Assembly: GCA_946185495.1 (NCBI GenBank)
Contig: CAMHJT010000007.1
Span: forward strand, 1-36,293
DNA from: an uncultured Clostridiaceae bacterium
GTDB taxonomy: Bacteria > Bacillota > Clostridia > Lachnospirales > Lachnospiraceae
Direction of reading: 5' to 3'
Length of the DNA: 36,293 nt
Shown in pieces: positions 1 to 11,400 of the stretch. The notes beneath the pieces were generated by a model. That model was not told the DNA's origin and did no database searches. It saw nothing but the letters and a program-made list of their open reading frames with translations. Position 1 is the first letter of the stretch. Every line of letters starts with the position of its first letter. The position numbers and the translations under genes are program-made.

Positions 1-114
1 TGTGCCGCAAGGGTGCCTGGCTGAGTTTACTGCTATGGTAACAGGCTGGGGATGATTCACAAAGCGGGCTGCATGGATTTCATTTTTATGGTGGAAATAT
101 TTTGAAAAGAATGA

Positions 115-120
115 TATAAT
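115..120 (+). promoter_or_regulatory. Candidate -10 box (TATAAT) upstream of the HD hydrolase
   Basis: TATAAT at 115-120 with a weak -35 TGGAAA at 92-97 (17-bp spacer). Confidence 0.4.
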
Positions 121-331
121 AAAAAGTATCCATTAAGAGATATCATTATGGTGAACGCGATTCGGATCTGACGGATATGTTCGGACCGTCTTCAAGCTGG
201 AAGAATGGGGAGATGCTTCACGGATGGGATGGCGGTTTTGCAGGATCCTTATGGCGCAACGGGTAGCATGTTGAATCTCTGTAGCCACGGAACAGGTGGA
301 GACAGAGGGAGCTTTTTGAGGGTATGAGAAG

Positions 332-940
332 ATGGGAGCGGGTGGCAGCATGAATTACGCGAATGTGATTGAATTTGTTAAACAACAGATTTCGGATAAC
401 GGCAGGCCGCCGAATTATCCGTTTCGTGACCGCTTTGAGCACACAATGCGGGTGTACAGGTGGGCGATCAAGCTTCAGGCGCAGGTGGGAGGCAATCTGG
501 ATGTGATTGTGCTGGCCGCGCTGCTGCATGACGTGGGCTGGGAGGAAGGCCGCGAGCATGGGGATGTAGGAGCGGAGATAGCGGTTGAGTTTTTGGACAG
601 CATCGGGATAGAGCCTGAGATCATCAGCCGGGTAGGGGAGATTATCCGGATTCATGATGACAAGGATACAGAGGAGGAGCTTTCGCTGGAGTGCCGCGTG
701 GTGATGGACGCGGATCTGCTCGATGAGGTGGGAGCCATCAGCGTCCTCTGGGATTCCATGGCGACGGCCTGTGAGGACGGCGCGAGCTACAAGAGAGCAT
801 ATACACGGATCAAAGCCTTTTATACAGGAAATCGTCCGAAGATCCGACGGTGCAAGACGGAAGTGGGAAGACTGGAATTTGGCAGAAGGATGAAGCTGCT
901 TGAGGAGTTCTTGGCGCAGCTTGAGAAGGAGTTATTTTAG
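332..940 (+). CDS. HD-domain metal-dependent phosphohydrolase (uncharacterised)
   Basis: 202-aa ORF with an HD signature: FEHTMRVYRW...ALLHDVGWEEG...RIHDDKDTEE...MDADLLDEVG. An alternative start at 350 (MNYANVIEF) is possible. Confidence 0.85.
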   Translation: MGAGGSMNYANVIEFVKQQISDNGRPPNYPFRDRFEHTMRVYRWAIKLQAQVGGNLDVIVLAALLHDVGWEEGREHGDVGAEIAVEFLDSIGIEPEIISRVGEIIRIHDDKDTEEELSLECRVVMDADLLDEVGAISVLWDSMATACEDGASYKRAYTRIKAFYTGNRPKIRRCKTEVGRLEFGRRMKLLEEFLAQLEKELF

Positions 941-966
941 GGAAGGATCAGCAGGAGGAGATTGTA

Positions 967-1479
967 ATGAACAAGGTGTTAAAGGTTTTGATCGCATTAC
1001 TGGTATTGGCGGGCATAGGTTACGGGGTATATACGATTTTGCCGGAATATCCCCACAATTTTGTTAAGGGCTTAGTACAGCCTATGACGGATGTGCGGGC
1101 GAAGGATCTGATCCACGGGATACAGAACCTGCAGAATAAGGATTTGGGCGGCGTGGCTTATAAGGATATCCTGGAGAAGAATACCGGGAGCTGCTGCTGG
1201 GTATATGAGCTCCGTGAGACAGATCCCGCTGCGGAATATGTAGTATTTTACGGAAGGGGAGCCAGCATCAATCTGAAGGACTACGCGGAGTACAGCGGAT
1301 TGCTCAACACCAGCGCCATGGTGAAGGTGGAGTTCCGCGTTGCCGGGAAAAATGTGGAGATCATCCCCTATGTTGACGGGGTGAAGATGCTGATTGATGA
1401 CAAGAAACACGGGGAAGAAAACAAGGCGATCCGGAAGGAGATCTTTTATCAGCTCTACAACGGTATGAAGGAAGGATAA
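967..1479 (+). CDS. Hypothetical membrane-anchored or secreted protein
   Basis: 170-aa ORF preceded by AGGAGGAG. N-terminal hydrophobic segment VLKVLIALLVLAGIGYGVYTIL. No family recognised. Confidence 0.75.
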   Translation: MNKVLKVLIALLVLAGIGYGVYTILPEYPHNFVKGLVQPMTDVRAKDLIHGIQNLQNKDLGGVAYKDILEKNTGSCCWVYELRETDPAAEYVVFYGRGASINLKDYAEYSGLLNTSAMVKVEFRVAGKNVEIIPYVDGVKMLIDDKKHGEENKAIRKEIFYQLYNGMKEG

Positions 1480-1551
1480 TATAAGGAAGATCGGTTCGGG
1501 AAGATGAGATCTACCTGGCAGCCGCGCGAGGCGTGTTCCTTTGTAAAAAAC

Positions 1552-1576
1552 GGGAAATCTGCTTGACAGATTTCCC
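1552..1576 (+). terminator. Rho-independent terminator-like hairpin
   Basis: GGGAAATCTG-CTTGA-CAGATTTCCC (10-bp perfect stem), followed by ATTCTTTATT and preceded by an A-run. Confidence 0.75.
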
Positions 1577-1725
1577 ATTCTTTATTATAATGCACTTTAT
1601 GACGTTAAAGTTTTAAAGTTGCAAACAGGTATTTGCGAAAAACATATATCATGCACAAAGCCTCTGTCTGCATATTGAGTTTCGTAATTACCTGAAAGTT
1701 ACAAAGAAGAAAAGGAGAAAGAAAC

Positions 1726-3261
1726 ATGGCGATCAAACTTGTAATGCTGGTTGTATTTTTCGCGATCATGGTTGGTGTCGGGATTTATTCCAGAAAACAC
1801 GCCACGAACGTGAATGATTTTGTATTGGGAGGAAGAGGGGTCGGGCCGTGGCTGACAGCCTTCGCGTTTGGAACCTCGTATTTCTCATCGGTTGTATTTG
1901 TTGGTTATGCGGGACAGTTTGGCTGGAAATACGGACTGGCGTCGACCTGGATTGGAATAGGCAATGCCCTGATAGGCAGCCTTCTGGCCTGGCTCGTGCT
2001 GGGAAGAAGGACCAGGGTCATGACGCAGAAGCTGGACGCGAAGACGATGCCGGAATTTTTTGGAAAACGATTTGATTCCAGGGCGCTTCGCCTGGCAGGC
2101 TCTGTGATTGCCTTCATCTTCCTGGTGCCCTATACGGCGTCGATTTACAATGGCCTGTCCAGGTTGTTTGGAATGGCGTTTGACATTGATTACAAGCTCT
2201 GTATCATCATCATGGCTCTGCTGACCGGTGTGTATGTGATCGTGGGAGGATATATGGCGACAGCCCTTAATGATTTTATCCAGGGAATCATCATGCTTAT
2301 CGGTATCAGCGCGGTGATCGTGGCAGTGTTAAACGGACAGGGAGGATTCCTCAACGCGGTAAAGGAATTATCCCTGATTTCAGGGGAGGACGTGGCGGTG
2401 CCGGCGCTTGCGGGCAGCCAGGGGCTGTTTGCCAGCTTCTTCGGGCCGGATCCGCTGAATCTGCTGGGAGTGATCATCCTGACATCACTGGGAACCTGGG
2501 GACTTCCGCAGATGGTGCATAAGTTTTACGCGATCAAGGATGAGAAGGCGGTAAAGACCGGAACTGTGGTGTCCACTTTTTTTGCCATTGTCATTGCGGG
2601 CGGATGTTATTTCCTCGGAGGCTTCGGACGCCTCTTTGACAGCCCTGCGATTTATAAGCCGGACGGAAGCGTTGCGTTTGACTCCATTGTGCCGCAGATG
2701 CTCTCTACGCTGCCGGATCTCCTGATCGGAATTGTGGTGGTTCTGGTGCTTTCCGCGTCCATGTCCACCCTGTCCTCTCTGGTGCTGACCTCGAGCTCCA
2801 CGCTGACGCTGGATTTCCTGAAGGAATCCGTGATCAAGGACATGGGAGAGAAGACACAGCTTGTTGTGATGCGGGTGCTGGTGGCTTTCTTTATCATTGT
2901 GTCTGTAGTGCTGGCGCTCAATCCTCCGACCTTTATCGCGCAGCTCATGGGAATCTCCTGGGGTGCGCTGGCGGGAGCGTTTCTCGCGCCGTTCATGTAC
3001 GGTCTGTACTCAAAAAAGGTGACCAGGGCGGCAGTCTGGGCGAGCTATATCACAGGAGTGGGCCTGACGGTTGCCAATATGTTTGTCAAGTTTATCGCTT
3101 CTCCGATCAATGCCGGAGCGGTTTCGATGCTGGCCGGTTTGATTGTTGTGCCTGTCGTGAGCATGGTAACGCCGAAGCTCGAGGAATCCTATGTCGCGGA
3201 GATCTTTAAGTGCTATGACGAGACGGTGGTTGTGCATAAGACCAGGTCGCTGGAGGAGTAG
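1726..3261 (+). CDS. Sodium:solute symporter (SSS) family protein
   Basis: 511 aa, many TM segments, SSS features (VNDFVLGGRGVGPWLTAFAFGTSYFSSVVFVGYAG; GTWGLPQMVHKFYAIKDEKAVKTGT). SD AAAGGAG upstream. Confidence 0.9.
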   Translation: MAIKLVMLVVFFAIMVGVGIYSRKHATNVNDFVLGGRGVGPWLTAFAFGTSYFSSVVFVGYAGQFGWKYGLASTWIGIGNALIGSLLAWLVLGRRTRVMTQKLDAKTMPEFFGKRFDSRALRLAGSVIAFIFLVPYTASIYNGLSRLFGMAFDIDYKLCIIIMALLTGVYVIVGGYMATALNDFIQGIIMLIGISAVIVAVLNGQGGFLNAVKELSLISGEDVAVPALAGSQGLFASFFGPDPLNLLGVIILTSLGTWGLPQMVHKFYAIKDEKAVKTGTVVSTFFAIVIAGGCYFLGGFGRLFDSPAIYKPDGSVAFDSIVPQMLSTLPDLLIGIVVVLVLSASMSTLSSLVLTSSSTLTLDFLKESVIKDMGEKTQLVVMRVLVAFFIIVSVVLALNPPTFIAQLMGISWGALAGAFLAPFMYGLYSKKVTRAAVWASYITGVGLTVANMFVKFIASPINAGAVSMLAGLIVVPVVSMVTPKLEESYVAEIFKCYDETVVVHKTRSLEE

Positions 3262-3350
3262 GGGGAAGTCCGGTTGCGGACGGCCGTGAAGATGCGGGAT
3301 CAGACCACAGAGGGATCTGAAATAAAAATACAAAGGAAACATTATATAAG

Positions 3351-3392
3351 AAAAAAGGCTTCTGCGGAGGATAACCACGCAGAAGCTTTTTT
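3351..3392. terminator. Bidirectional terminator between convergent genes
   Basis: AAAAAAG-GCTTCTGCG-(loop)-CGCAGAAGC-TTTTTT, with A-run and T-run on the two sides. Confidence 0.9.
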
Positions 3393-3457
3393 CAGTAAAG
3401 AAATGCCGCGGGCGGGGCGAATGTGTCAGCCCTGCCCGCGGCCATGCGGCAAACCGG

Positions 3458-3868
3458 TTACAGGCAGAGCAGCTCAAACGGTGAGTTCTGGATAGCTTCT
3501 ACCGCCTTGGCCGGATCACTGGCCTTGATCACGATGGAGGCCTCTGTCTCCCCTGACTTCAGGCTGTACATATATTCGATGTCAACCTGTGCCGCGGAGA
3601 GCACAGCCAGCAGTTCACTTAACTGGCCGACCTCCTGGGTGAGGCGGACTGCGATGACCTTGGTGATGGTGGCGGAAAAACCGTTTTCCTTAAGGATCGA
3701 CACCGCCTTGTCCGCGTCTGAAAGGATCAGGCGAAGGAGGCCGTAATCGCTGGTATCCGCGAGGGAAATGGATATTATATTGATGTTGTTGTCCTTAAGC
3801 TCCTGGGCAACCTGGTTGAGCCTTCCGGAGCGGTTTTCTATGAATACGGATAATTGCTTGATGTACAT
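3458..3868 (-). CDS. ACT-domain protein
   Basis: 136 aa with two ACT-like halves: MYIKQLSVFIENRSGRLNQVAQELKDNNINI...; VGQLSELLAVLSAAQVDIEYMYS. Confidence 0.85.
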   Translation of the reverse strand: MYIKQLSVFIENRSGRLNQVAQELKDNNINIISISLADTSDYGLLRLILSDADKAVSILKENGFSATITKVIAVRLTQEVGQLSELLAVLSAAQVDIEYMYSLKSGETEASIVIKASDPAKAVEAIQNSPFELLCL

Positions 3869-3879
3869 AGTATTACCTC

Positions 3880-5178
3880 CTATACAAGTTTTCTCTTGTC
3901 AATGACGCGGACGGCCTTGCCCATGCTGCGCTCAATGGACTTCGGCTCCACCAGCTTGATCTTTGCGTGGAGGCCGATAGCCTGATGAACGGCGTGCTCG
4001 ATGATCTTCTGCAGGCTTTCGAGCTCCTTGATCTCGTCGGAGAAGAAGCGCTCCTCGACCTCTACGAGAATGGCCAGGGTATCCTGATGGTTTACGCGGT
4101 CCACGATGATCTGATAGTTTGGAGTGATCCCGTCCACAGTGAGCAGGGCTGCCTCCACCTGACTCGGGAATACATTTACGCCGCGGATGATCAGCATATC
4201 GTCGGAACGTCCTTTGAACCGGCTGATGCGGGCGGTTGTCCTTCCACATTCACACGGCTCATGGGTGATGCTGGTCAGGTCTTTCGTGCGGTAGCGGATC
4301 ATCGGAATGCCCTCTTTGGTCAGCGTGGTGATGACAAGCTCGCCGGTCACGCCGTCCGGCACGGGCTCAAGCGTCTTGGGATCCACAATTTCCGGATAGA
4401 AATGATCCTCATAGATGTGGAGTCCCCTGTGAAAATGGCAATCTGCCGCCACGCCGGGCCCCATGACCTCGGAAAGCCCGTAGATGTCATGCGCTTCAAT
4501 GCCGAGGCGCGCCTCAATCTGCTTCCTCATGTTCTCCGTCCAGGGCTCCGCGCCGTTCAAGGTAGCTTTCAGCTTGATCTGGTCGCGCAGACCCCGCTCC
4601 TCAATGACCTCGGCGATGTGCATCAGGTAGGAGGGTGTACACATCAGTCCGGTGGCGCCGAAATCGATCATCATGTCGATGAGCTTCTTGGTATTGCCTG
4701 TGGACATGGGGACAACTGTGGCGCCCAGGTGCTCTGCTCCGTAGTGTCCGCCCAGGCCTCCGGTAAACAGGCCATATCCATAGGCAACCTGGATGACGTC
4801 GTTCCTGCCGAGTCCTGCCATGGCGCAGCATCTTGCCACACATTCCGCCCACACGTCGATGTCCTTTCTGGTGTATCCCACCACCGTAGCTTTTCCTGTT
4901 GTTCCGGAGGAGGCGTGGATCCTCACGATCTCGCTCAGGGGGACGGCAAACAGTCCAAACGGATAGTTGTCGCGCAGGTCATCCTTGGTGGTGAAGGGCA
5001 GCTTCCGGATATCTTCTATTCCGCTGATATCTCCCGGCTCCAGGCCGGCCTCCTGCATGCGCCTGCGATAGGGCTCCACATTGTGGTATACCCGGTTAAC
5101 AGCTTTTCTCAGTCTCGCACTCTGCAGGCTCTCCAGCTCATCCCTGCTCATGCATTCTCTTGCTTCGTTCCAAATCAT
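3880..5178 (-). CDS. paaK: Phenylacetate-CoA ligase family (adenylate-forming enzyme)
   Basis: AMP-binding motifs [58 protein letters not shown]. Start at MIWNEAREC (5178) has SD AAGGAG; the longer ORF starts at 5211. Confidence 0.9.
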   Translation of the reverse strand: MIWNEARECMSRDELESLQSARLRKAVNRVYHNVEPYRRRMQEAGLEPGDISGIEDIRKLPFTTKDDLRDNYPFGLFAVPLSEIVRIHASSGTTGKATVVGYTRKDIDVWAECVARCCAMAGLGRNDVIQVAYGYGLFTGGLGGHYGAEHLGATVVPMSTGNTKKLIDMMIDFGATGLMCTPSYLMHIAEVIEERGLRDQIKLKATLNGAEPWTENMRKQIEARLGIEAHDIYGLSEVMGPGVAADCHFHRGLHIYEDHFYPEIVDPKTLEPVPDGVTGELVITTLTKEGIPMIRYRTKDLTSITHEPCECGRTTARISRFKGRSDDMLIIRGVNVFPSQVEAALLTVDGITPNYQIIVDRVNHQDTLAILVEVEERFFSDEIKELESLQKIIEHAVHQAIGLHAKIKLVEPKSIERSMGKAVRVIDKRKLV

Positions 5179-5386
5179 GTTCGGTACTCCTTTGTCTTCA
5201 AACTTTGTCATACTATGTCCGCAGTGTTATCGTCACGACTGGACAGATACAATAATTATAGCACATCCGCTTTCTGCAAGTCAAATTCTGCTGTTGGACG
5301 CTGATGCTGGAATTATCCCCTCGTTGTAACAGTCCGCCTTTCTGCCTTACATGGAAATATGTATAAATTGCACAAATTCTTTTTTC

Positions 5387-5415
5387 TTGTATTATGGAGA
5401 AATGTATATTATAAT
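5387..5415 (+). promoter_or_regulatory. Sigma-A-like promoter of the LRR protein gene
   Basis: TTGTAT (5387-5392), 17-bp spacer, TATAAT (5410-5415). Confidence 0.7.
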
Positions 5416-5450
5416 ATAAAATAGTTGTAAAAAACGAGGAGGATGATGTT

Positions 5451-8400
5451 ATGAGAAAGAACACAACGAAAACACTAAGTCTTTTGTTAGCGGCTTCTCT
5501 CGCACTTTCCTCTGCCGGACCAGCGCTGCCGGCGGCTGCCGCGCAGACGCAGAGCGGGGTTACGCAGGAGCAGCCAGCGGATGGGGGAATAGATATGGCT
5601 GCCTCGGAACCGGCAGGAGAGAAAGCAGGACAGGAGGAGGCGGGGCTTCAAGCCGAGGAGGCTTCACAGGGCGCGGATGTGGCTGTGTCTGTGGATCCGG
5701 AGCAGGTGGGCGAAGCGCTGAAGACAGGAACAGGGGCTGCGAAGCAGCAGCTGCAGTCGGAACAGGAAATAATAGATACAGAACGGCCGCAGCCTCAGGT
5801 TCAGGCAGCAGACGACCAAAATGGCTGGACGGAGGAGCTTGCGGAGGAGGAAATGACCGGTAAGCTTGCGGAAGAGGACGCCCTTGCGAAGGACATGTTT
5901 GAGGACGCGGCGTTGTTCCAGGAGGTGCTTTCACAGTACAATCAGGGAACCAACCAGACGAAAACAGAGGATACGTTCCTGTGCAGTGACCTGGCCGGAT
6001 ATACGGGTGCTTTGGATTTTACAGGGTTCGCGAATGCGGCCGGTGTCACCAGCGTGAAGGGACTGGGTTACGCGAAGAGGGCAGAGTCCATTGATATCAG
6101 TGCCTTAACGGCGGTGGACACGATTCCGGCTGAGGAATTTAAAGGCTGTTCTTTCAAGCAGTTTTTGATGTCTGGCAGCATCAAGACAATTGGGGATAAA
6201 GCTTTTCTGGAGTGCAAACAGCTTAAGGGGATCGTGCTTCCGGACACACTGGAGAAGCTGGGAGAGCAGGGGCTCGCGCAGTGTTCCGCACTGGCGCATG
6301 TGAATACGGACGTGGCGGAGGATACTCTGCCGACACATTTAAAGAGCGTGGGCCAGCAGGCCTTTTTGGAGGACGTAGCTCTCACAAAGATATCGATTCC
6401 GGCCTTTCTCGAGGGCGGCAGCCTTCTGCAGCATGTGCCTGGCATTTTTAATGGCTGTGTCGGGCTTGGTGAGGTCTGGATCAGCAATACGATCACGACG
6501 ATTCCGGTCAGCGCGTTTGAACGGGCCGGCACAAAGGTGGAGAGCGGACTGAAGGTCATTTTTGAGGACGGCTCCAAGCTGGACAAGATCCTCGGAAGCG
6601 CGTTCAGGAAAGCGAAGCTGGAGGAGACAGTTGATCTGTCATGCTGTCAGCTTCTTACGAGTATACAGGCGTCTGCTTATGAAGGCGTTGTGAGTACAAA
6701 GAAGATCGATCTGTCAAAATGTACCCGTCTGGCCAGCATTGAGGCATCTGCCTTTGAGGAGGCCACAAGTTTGGAGCAGGTGATACTGCCTGAACAGACC
6801 GAGACATTGACACTTGGAGACCGGGTGTTCGCGAAGACGAAGGTGACATCCGTATACGCGTCAGGAGCGGGGGAGACGGAGGGCGTCCTGCTGCCCGATT
6901 ATGTCAGTGAGATCGGTGCGGGCTGTTTCTTTGCGAATACCGCGATGAATAAGGTTTCCCTGCCGGCAGGACTTCCGAAGATTTCGGATTATACCTTTGA
7001 CGGCTGTTCAAACCTGAGGGAAGTGATCCAGAGACAGGGGACAGACGGTGCATGCAATGTGCAGGAGATCGGGGATGCGGCGTTTCGCGGAACCGCGATC
7101 ATTGATACAGAGTTCCTGATGCAGATGAACCGGCTGCAGAAGATCGGCTACCAGAAGCTTGAGGAATTGACGAGCTACACATATCCCAATAACGAGAAAG
7201 ATGAGGCAACGATCGGCTTCCTTCCCGCAGGCGGCGAAGGCGTGACAGAGTATAATGCGGAGACGCACCAGAAGTGGTCGGAAAAGGATAAGAAATATTA
7301 CGGCAGTGAAGTATTTTCGGCCTGCCCGTATCTGAAAACGATCCATATTCCTGCTTCAGTACAGGAGATTGGCGCGCGGGCGTTTTTCTTCTCAAAATAT
7401 AAAAAAGAAAGCGTTCCTTCCATTGTGGAGTCTATCGTCTGGGATTCTGATCCTTCCGGTGCGGCTGTAAAGCGGACGATCTACACAGAGGCGTTTGGAA
7501 ATCATGAAAAGTCTGTGAGCATGACGCTGCCGGAGCACAATGGCGCGGGAGAACAGCTTACGATCGGACGCTGCGCGTTTTACAACAATAGCTCCATGAA
7601 TGTTGTGAAGGGAAGCTCCGGAGATAATGTGCTGCCGGCTACCGTTGCAAAACTGGACAGCGGGGCATTCTATCTCTGCCAGAGCCTGCCATCCATAAAG
7701 GTGCAGGCGACAGAAACCGGCGAGTGTCCGGTGCTGGAGGAAAAGGCCTTTAAGTGGTGTAATTCCATGACGAAGATAGAGCTGCCGGCACAGATTCAGG
7801 AGATACCCAGACATTTCTGTTACGGAGATCCAATTCAGGAGATCGTGATCGGAAACGGCGCGAATAATGAGGTGAAAAGAATCGGTACCCTTGCGTTCAT
7901 GGGAAATGTGATCCAGAATCTGGATCTGACGGGTTATACGAAGCTGGAGGAGCTGGGCAGCGGATGTTTTTCCTATATCGATATGGTTATTGAATCCGAG
8001 GAGCCGAAGAAGGAGCTTCCGGTCTATCCGCAGCATGGCGCGGATCCTGTCATGAAGTCGGCGATCGTACCGGCAGAGATGGAGAAGGAGCAGGTATTCA
8101 TGAATACCGGCGTATTTGCGGGACAGCTTAACTTTGATACGATGAAGACTCCCGGCGGAGAGGATGGACAGGTCTATATTCCGGATTATCTGTACGAGCA
8201 GGATCAGCAGGCCATATTTGCCTTCACTGCAGTGTCAAAGGTGATCTGGGAGGCTGATACGACCCATGTAAATGAGTGGAAGGATGTACCGGTTTATATG
8301 TACATGGGCTGTGAAAGGATTGAAAAGGCTGAGGATGTGACACCGACAGGGGAGTATGTGACATCCTTTGGCAAGGGGGCGTTTTCCGGATCCTATGTGA

Positions 8401-11400
8401 TGTCTGCGGATCTGTCACGATACAAACGCCTTCAGAAGCTGGGATCCGGAACGCTTTCGGGTAAAAATAAAACGGAGGGCGTATTCTGGAAATGTCCGGT
8501 ACTTGCATCTGTGACGCTGCCGGCCGTATCAGATGATGTAGAGCTGGTGGTTGGAAAGGAATGCTTTGAGAGGTGTCCAGAGCTTGGAAAAGGCCAGGGC
8601 ATCGTGAACCTGGGAAATGCTGCCAAGCTGGAGGAAAAGGTATTTTGTGAGTGTGTGAACCTGAATAATATTGTCTTTTCACCCAGACTGAAGGAGATCG
8701 GCAACAATGTGTTTGAAAACTGTACCAGCCTCACACTGCTGAATAATCCGCTTCCTGCTGCGTTGGAAACCATTGGCAATCAGTGCTTTAAGAACTGTAC
8801 TTCCCTGACGCTGACGGGATGTCCGCTTCCGGACGCGTTACAGACCATCGGCAATAACGCGTTCGAGGGTACGGAGAAGATCGGAGAGGTCGAATTTGGA
8901 TCGCAGCTTACAAAGATTGGCAACAATGCGTTTGAGGGGGCGGGACTTACCAAGCTGGTATTTGACAGGGCAGAGGCCCTGGAGGAAATCGGTGCTGGAG
9001 CCTTTACCAGGAGTACTCTGCCTGAGGTCAGGCTGTTTCATACCAAAGTCACCCAGATTAACGCAAATGTATTTTCAAAGTGCAGGTCTCTGACAGCGGC
9101 GAGGTTTGGCTCTGAAGTCCTCTATATTGATAAGGACGCCCTGGCAGGCTGCAAGAATCTTTCTTACATTGAGTTCGCGTCAACCACAACGGTAAACAAT
9201 CAGGTATTCTACACGCCTAATTCAGTTACGGAACAGGTGGAGAAAGATGGTCAGATGGTTACGGAACAGGTTGACGAGTATACAGCCGACGGAGGAACGA
9301 TAACCGTATCTGTGACGACGCCTGAGAAGACTGTAGTTCCGCTTGGAAGAACCATTACGCTGCCTTATTATATCAATGAGGCAGGCATGTCCCAGTTTGA
9401 TTACATTCTTGTGGGTGACAAGACAAGGCACGAGATTGAGGACGAGAGTGTAAAGACACACGTGAAGGTCAATGCCAGACTGAATGATGGTTACTACTGG
9501 TACCGCCAGACCGACGAAGAGGGCGGCAAATACCGGATCAAGGATCCGCAGTACCTGCATGACCTCAAAGAACTGAAGGAACCCTCTGCTACCTTCAAGA
9601 GAGAAGAAATCAAGGGCAAGGAAGTGGATGTCATTGAGGTGGAGGGTCTGAAGGCGACAAAGGAGCCGCTTGATTTCAGCGTGGTATGTTCCATGCGCTT
9701 TGAATGCGCTCCGAGAAAGGATAAGACTCCGGTGACAGTGACTGCTTCCAAGTTTAAGGCAGATTACAGGCTTGAGGTGGAGGATATTCCTCTTGGAGTA
9801 ACGCTGTATAAGGACAATCAGAGAAAACAGCAGGTGACGGTAGAGGAGGGTGACAATACCCAGTACATTCAGCTTGCCAGTGGAGCGCGGACATTCCAGT
9901 ATTATTTTGACATTATGTCTGAATCCCAGGATAGCAAGCCGGATACCTACGATATGGAGATCACGACGGACAATAAGGATGTGATCTATCCTGCAGGTGC
10001 TTCGTCGGCTGAGCCTGCAGATATCTATGTGACAGAAAAAGGAACCGTCATCAACAATAATACAGGCAGTGTAAATCCGAACCCTAACGGCCAGAATTTC
10101 TGGCTGATCGTGAACGGTGTCGGGGAAGCCAATATCAAGATGTGCCCGAAAGGACATCCGGAATATACGGTGACATACAAATATGTGGTCAATTCCGATA
10201 TCCAGAATCTGGCGCTTGCTGTGCCGCAGGAGTATTCTTCAGGCGCGAAGGCGGGAGACAGCTTCCCAATATTTGTGAATTATACCAACTATCTGGGACA
10301 GGTTGCGGATTGGGAACATCCGGAAACAATGGATAGCTGCAGCAACAGAAAGATCACTTACGAATCCAGTGAACCGGAGTATGTCTCAGTGGATGATAAA
10401 GGTGTGATTACGGTATTGAAGGGTGAAAAGGCTGGCGGAGCCGACAAGAAGGTGACGATCACAGCCAGCGCGCAGACCTCTGTGGAGGATCGGAAGCTGG
10501 AAAAGAAGGTGGTTGTGACCGTGAAGCCGAATCAGCCTGTATTTGCTTCCGGCATTGAGGCGATGCTGTGCAGTGACGTGAAACATGAGGCAGTGATCAA
10601 TGATGATCAGACAGCGCAGGGACAGGCGATTCCGATTCAGCTTTCATCTGGTCAGAGAGGAACACAGTACTTTTATGATATGCTGATGGTTTCGCAGGAA
10701 GCTGAAGCGATTCCGGACACCTTTGACCTGGTGGTGGAGACGGATAATCCGGATGTGCTATATCCGGCAAAGGCTGCAAATGCGGAGAAACAGGCTTCCT
10801 ATACTATTGAGGCGACGAGTGTCAACACTACTAACGGCGTGGTGACCGGCAACCCGAACGGGCAAACCTTCTGGCTTGTTGCTTCCGGAATCGGCACGGC
10901 GCATATCAAGGCTTATCCCAAGGGACATGAGGATCGCGCGAAGACTTATACATTTTCTGTGAATTCCGACCTGAAGTCGATGGATCTAAAGGTGCCGGAT
11001 GAATATAGGAACGGCATGAAGCCAGGGGATGTATTCAATGTATTTGCCGGTTTCCAGAATTTCCTGGATCAGCCCGCAGCGGACAGCGCAGTTGCCAGCA
11101 GCATGTATGGTTTGTATACGAACCGCGTGATCACATTTACCTCCAGTGAGCCGGAATACGCTGCGGTAGACGCGATGGGAAATGTTACGATCCTGAAGGT
11201 TGACCAGGACATGAAGATGGTGAAGATTACTGCGGAGGCAGGTACTGCTGTAGAGGGAAAAACGCTGTCGAAGGAACTGAGCTTTAATGTGAAGTATCCG
11301 GATATCAAGACGAATGAGCCGATCGCAGATGCTGCGACAGGCGCGCAGGTGGCAGTGACAAAGGTCAGCAAGGTGGATCTGGAAGGTGAGGCTAAGTATG

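Noticed and set aside
1640-1700. GCACAAAGCCTC resembling part of a GEMM (c-di-GMP-I) riboswitch upstream of the symporter
   Set aside because: Only a short match; the required paired elements and GGGACGC context are not present.
3967-5304. 445-aa + strand ORF antisense to paaK
   Set aside because: Fully overlaps a strongly supported ligase on the other strand; translation shows no domain-like pattern. Antisense ORF by codon bias.
9222-10157. 311-aa minus-strand ORF inside the LRR gene
   Set aside because: No SD, no domain; lies in a continuous 2217-aa + strand frame with clear repeats.
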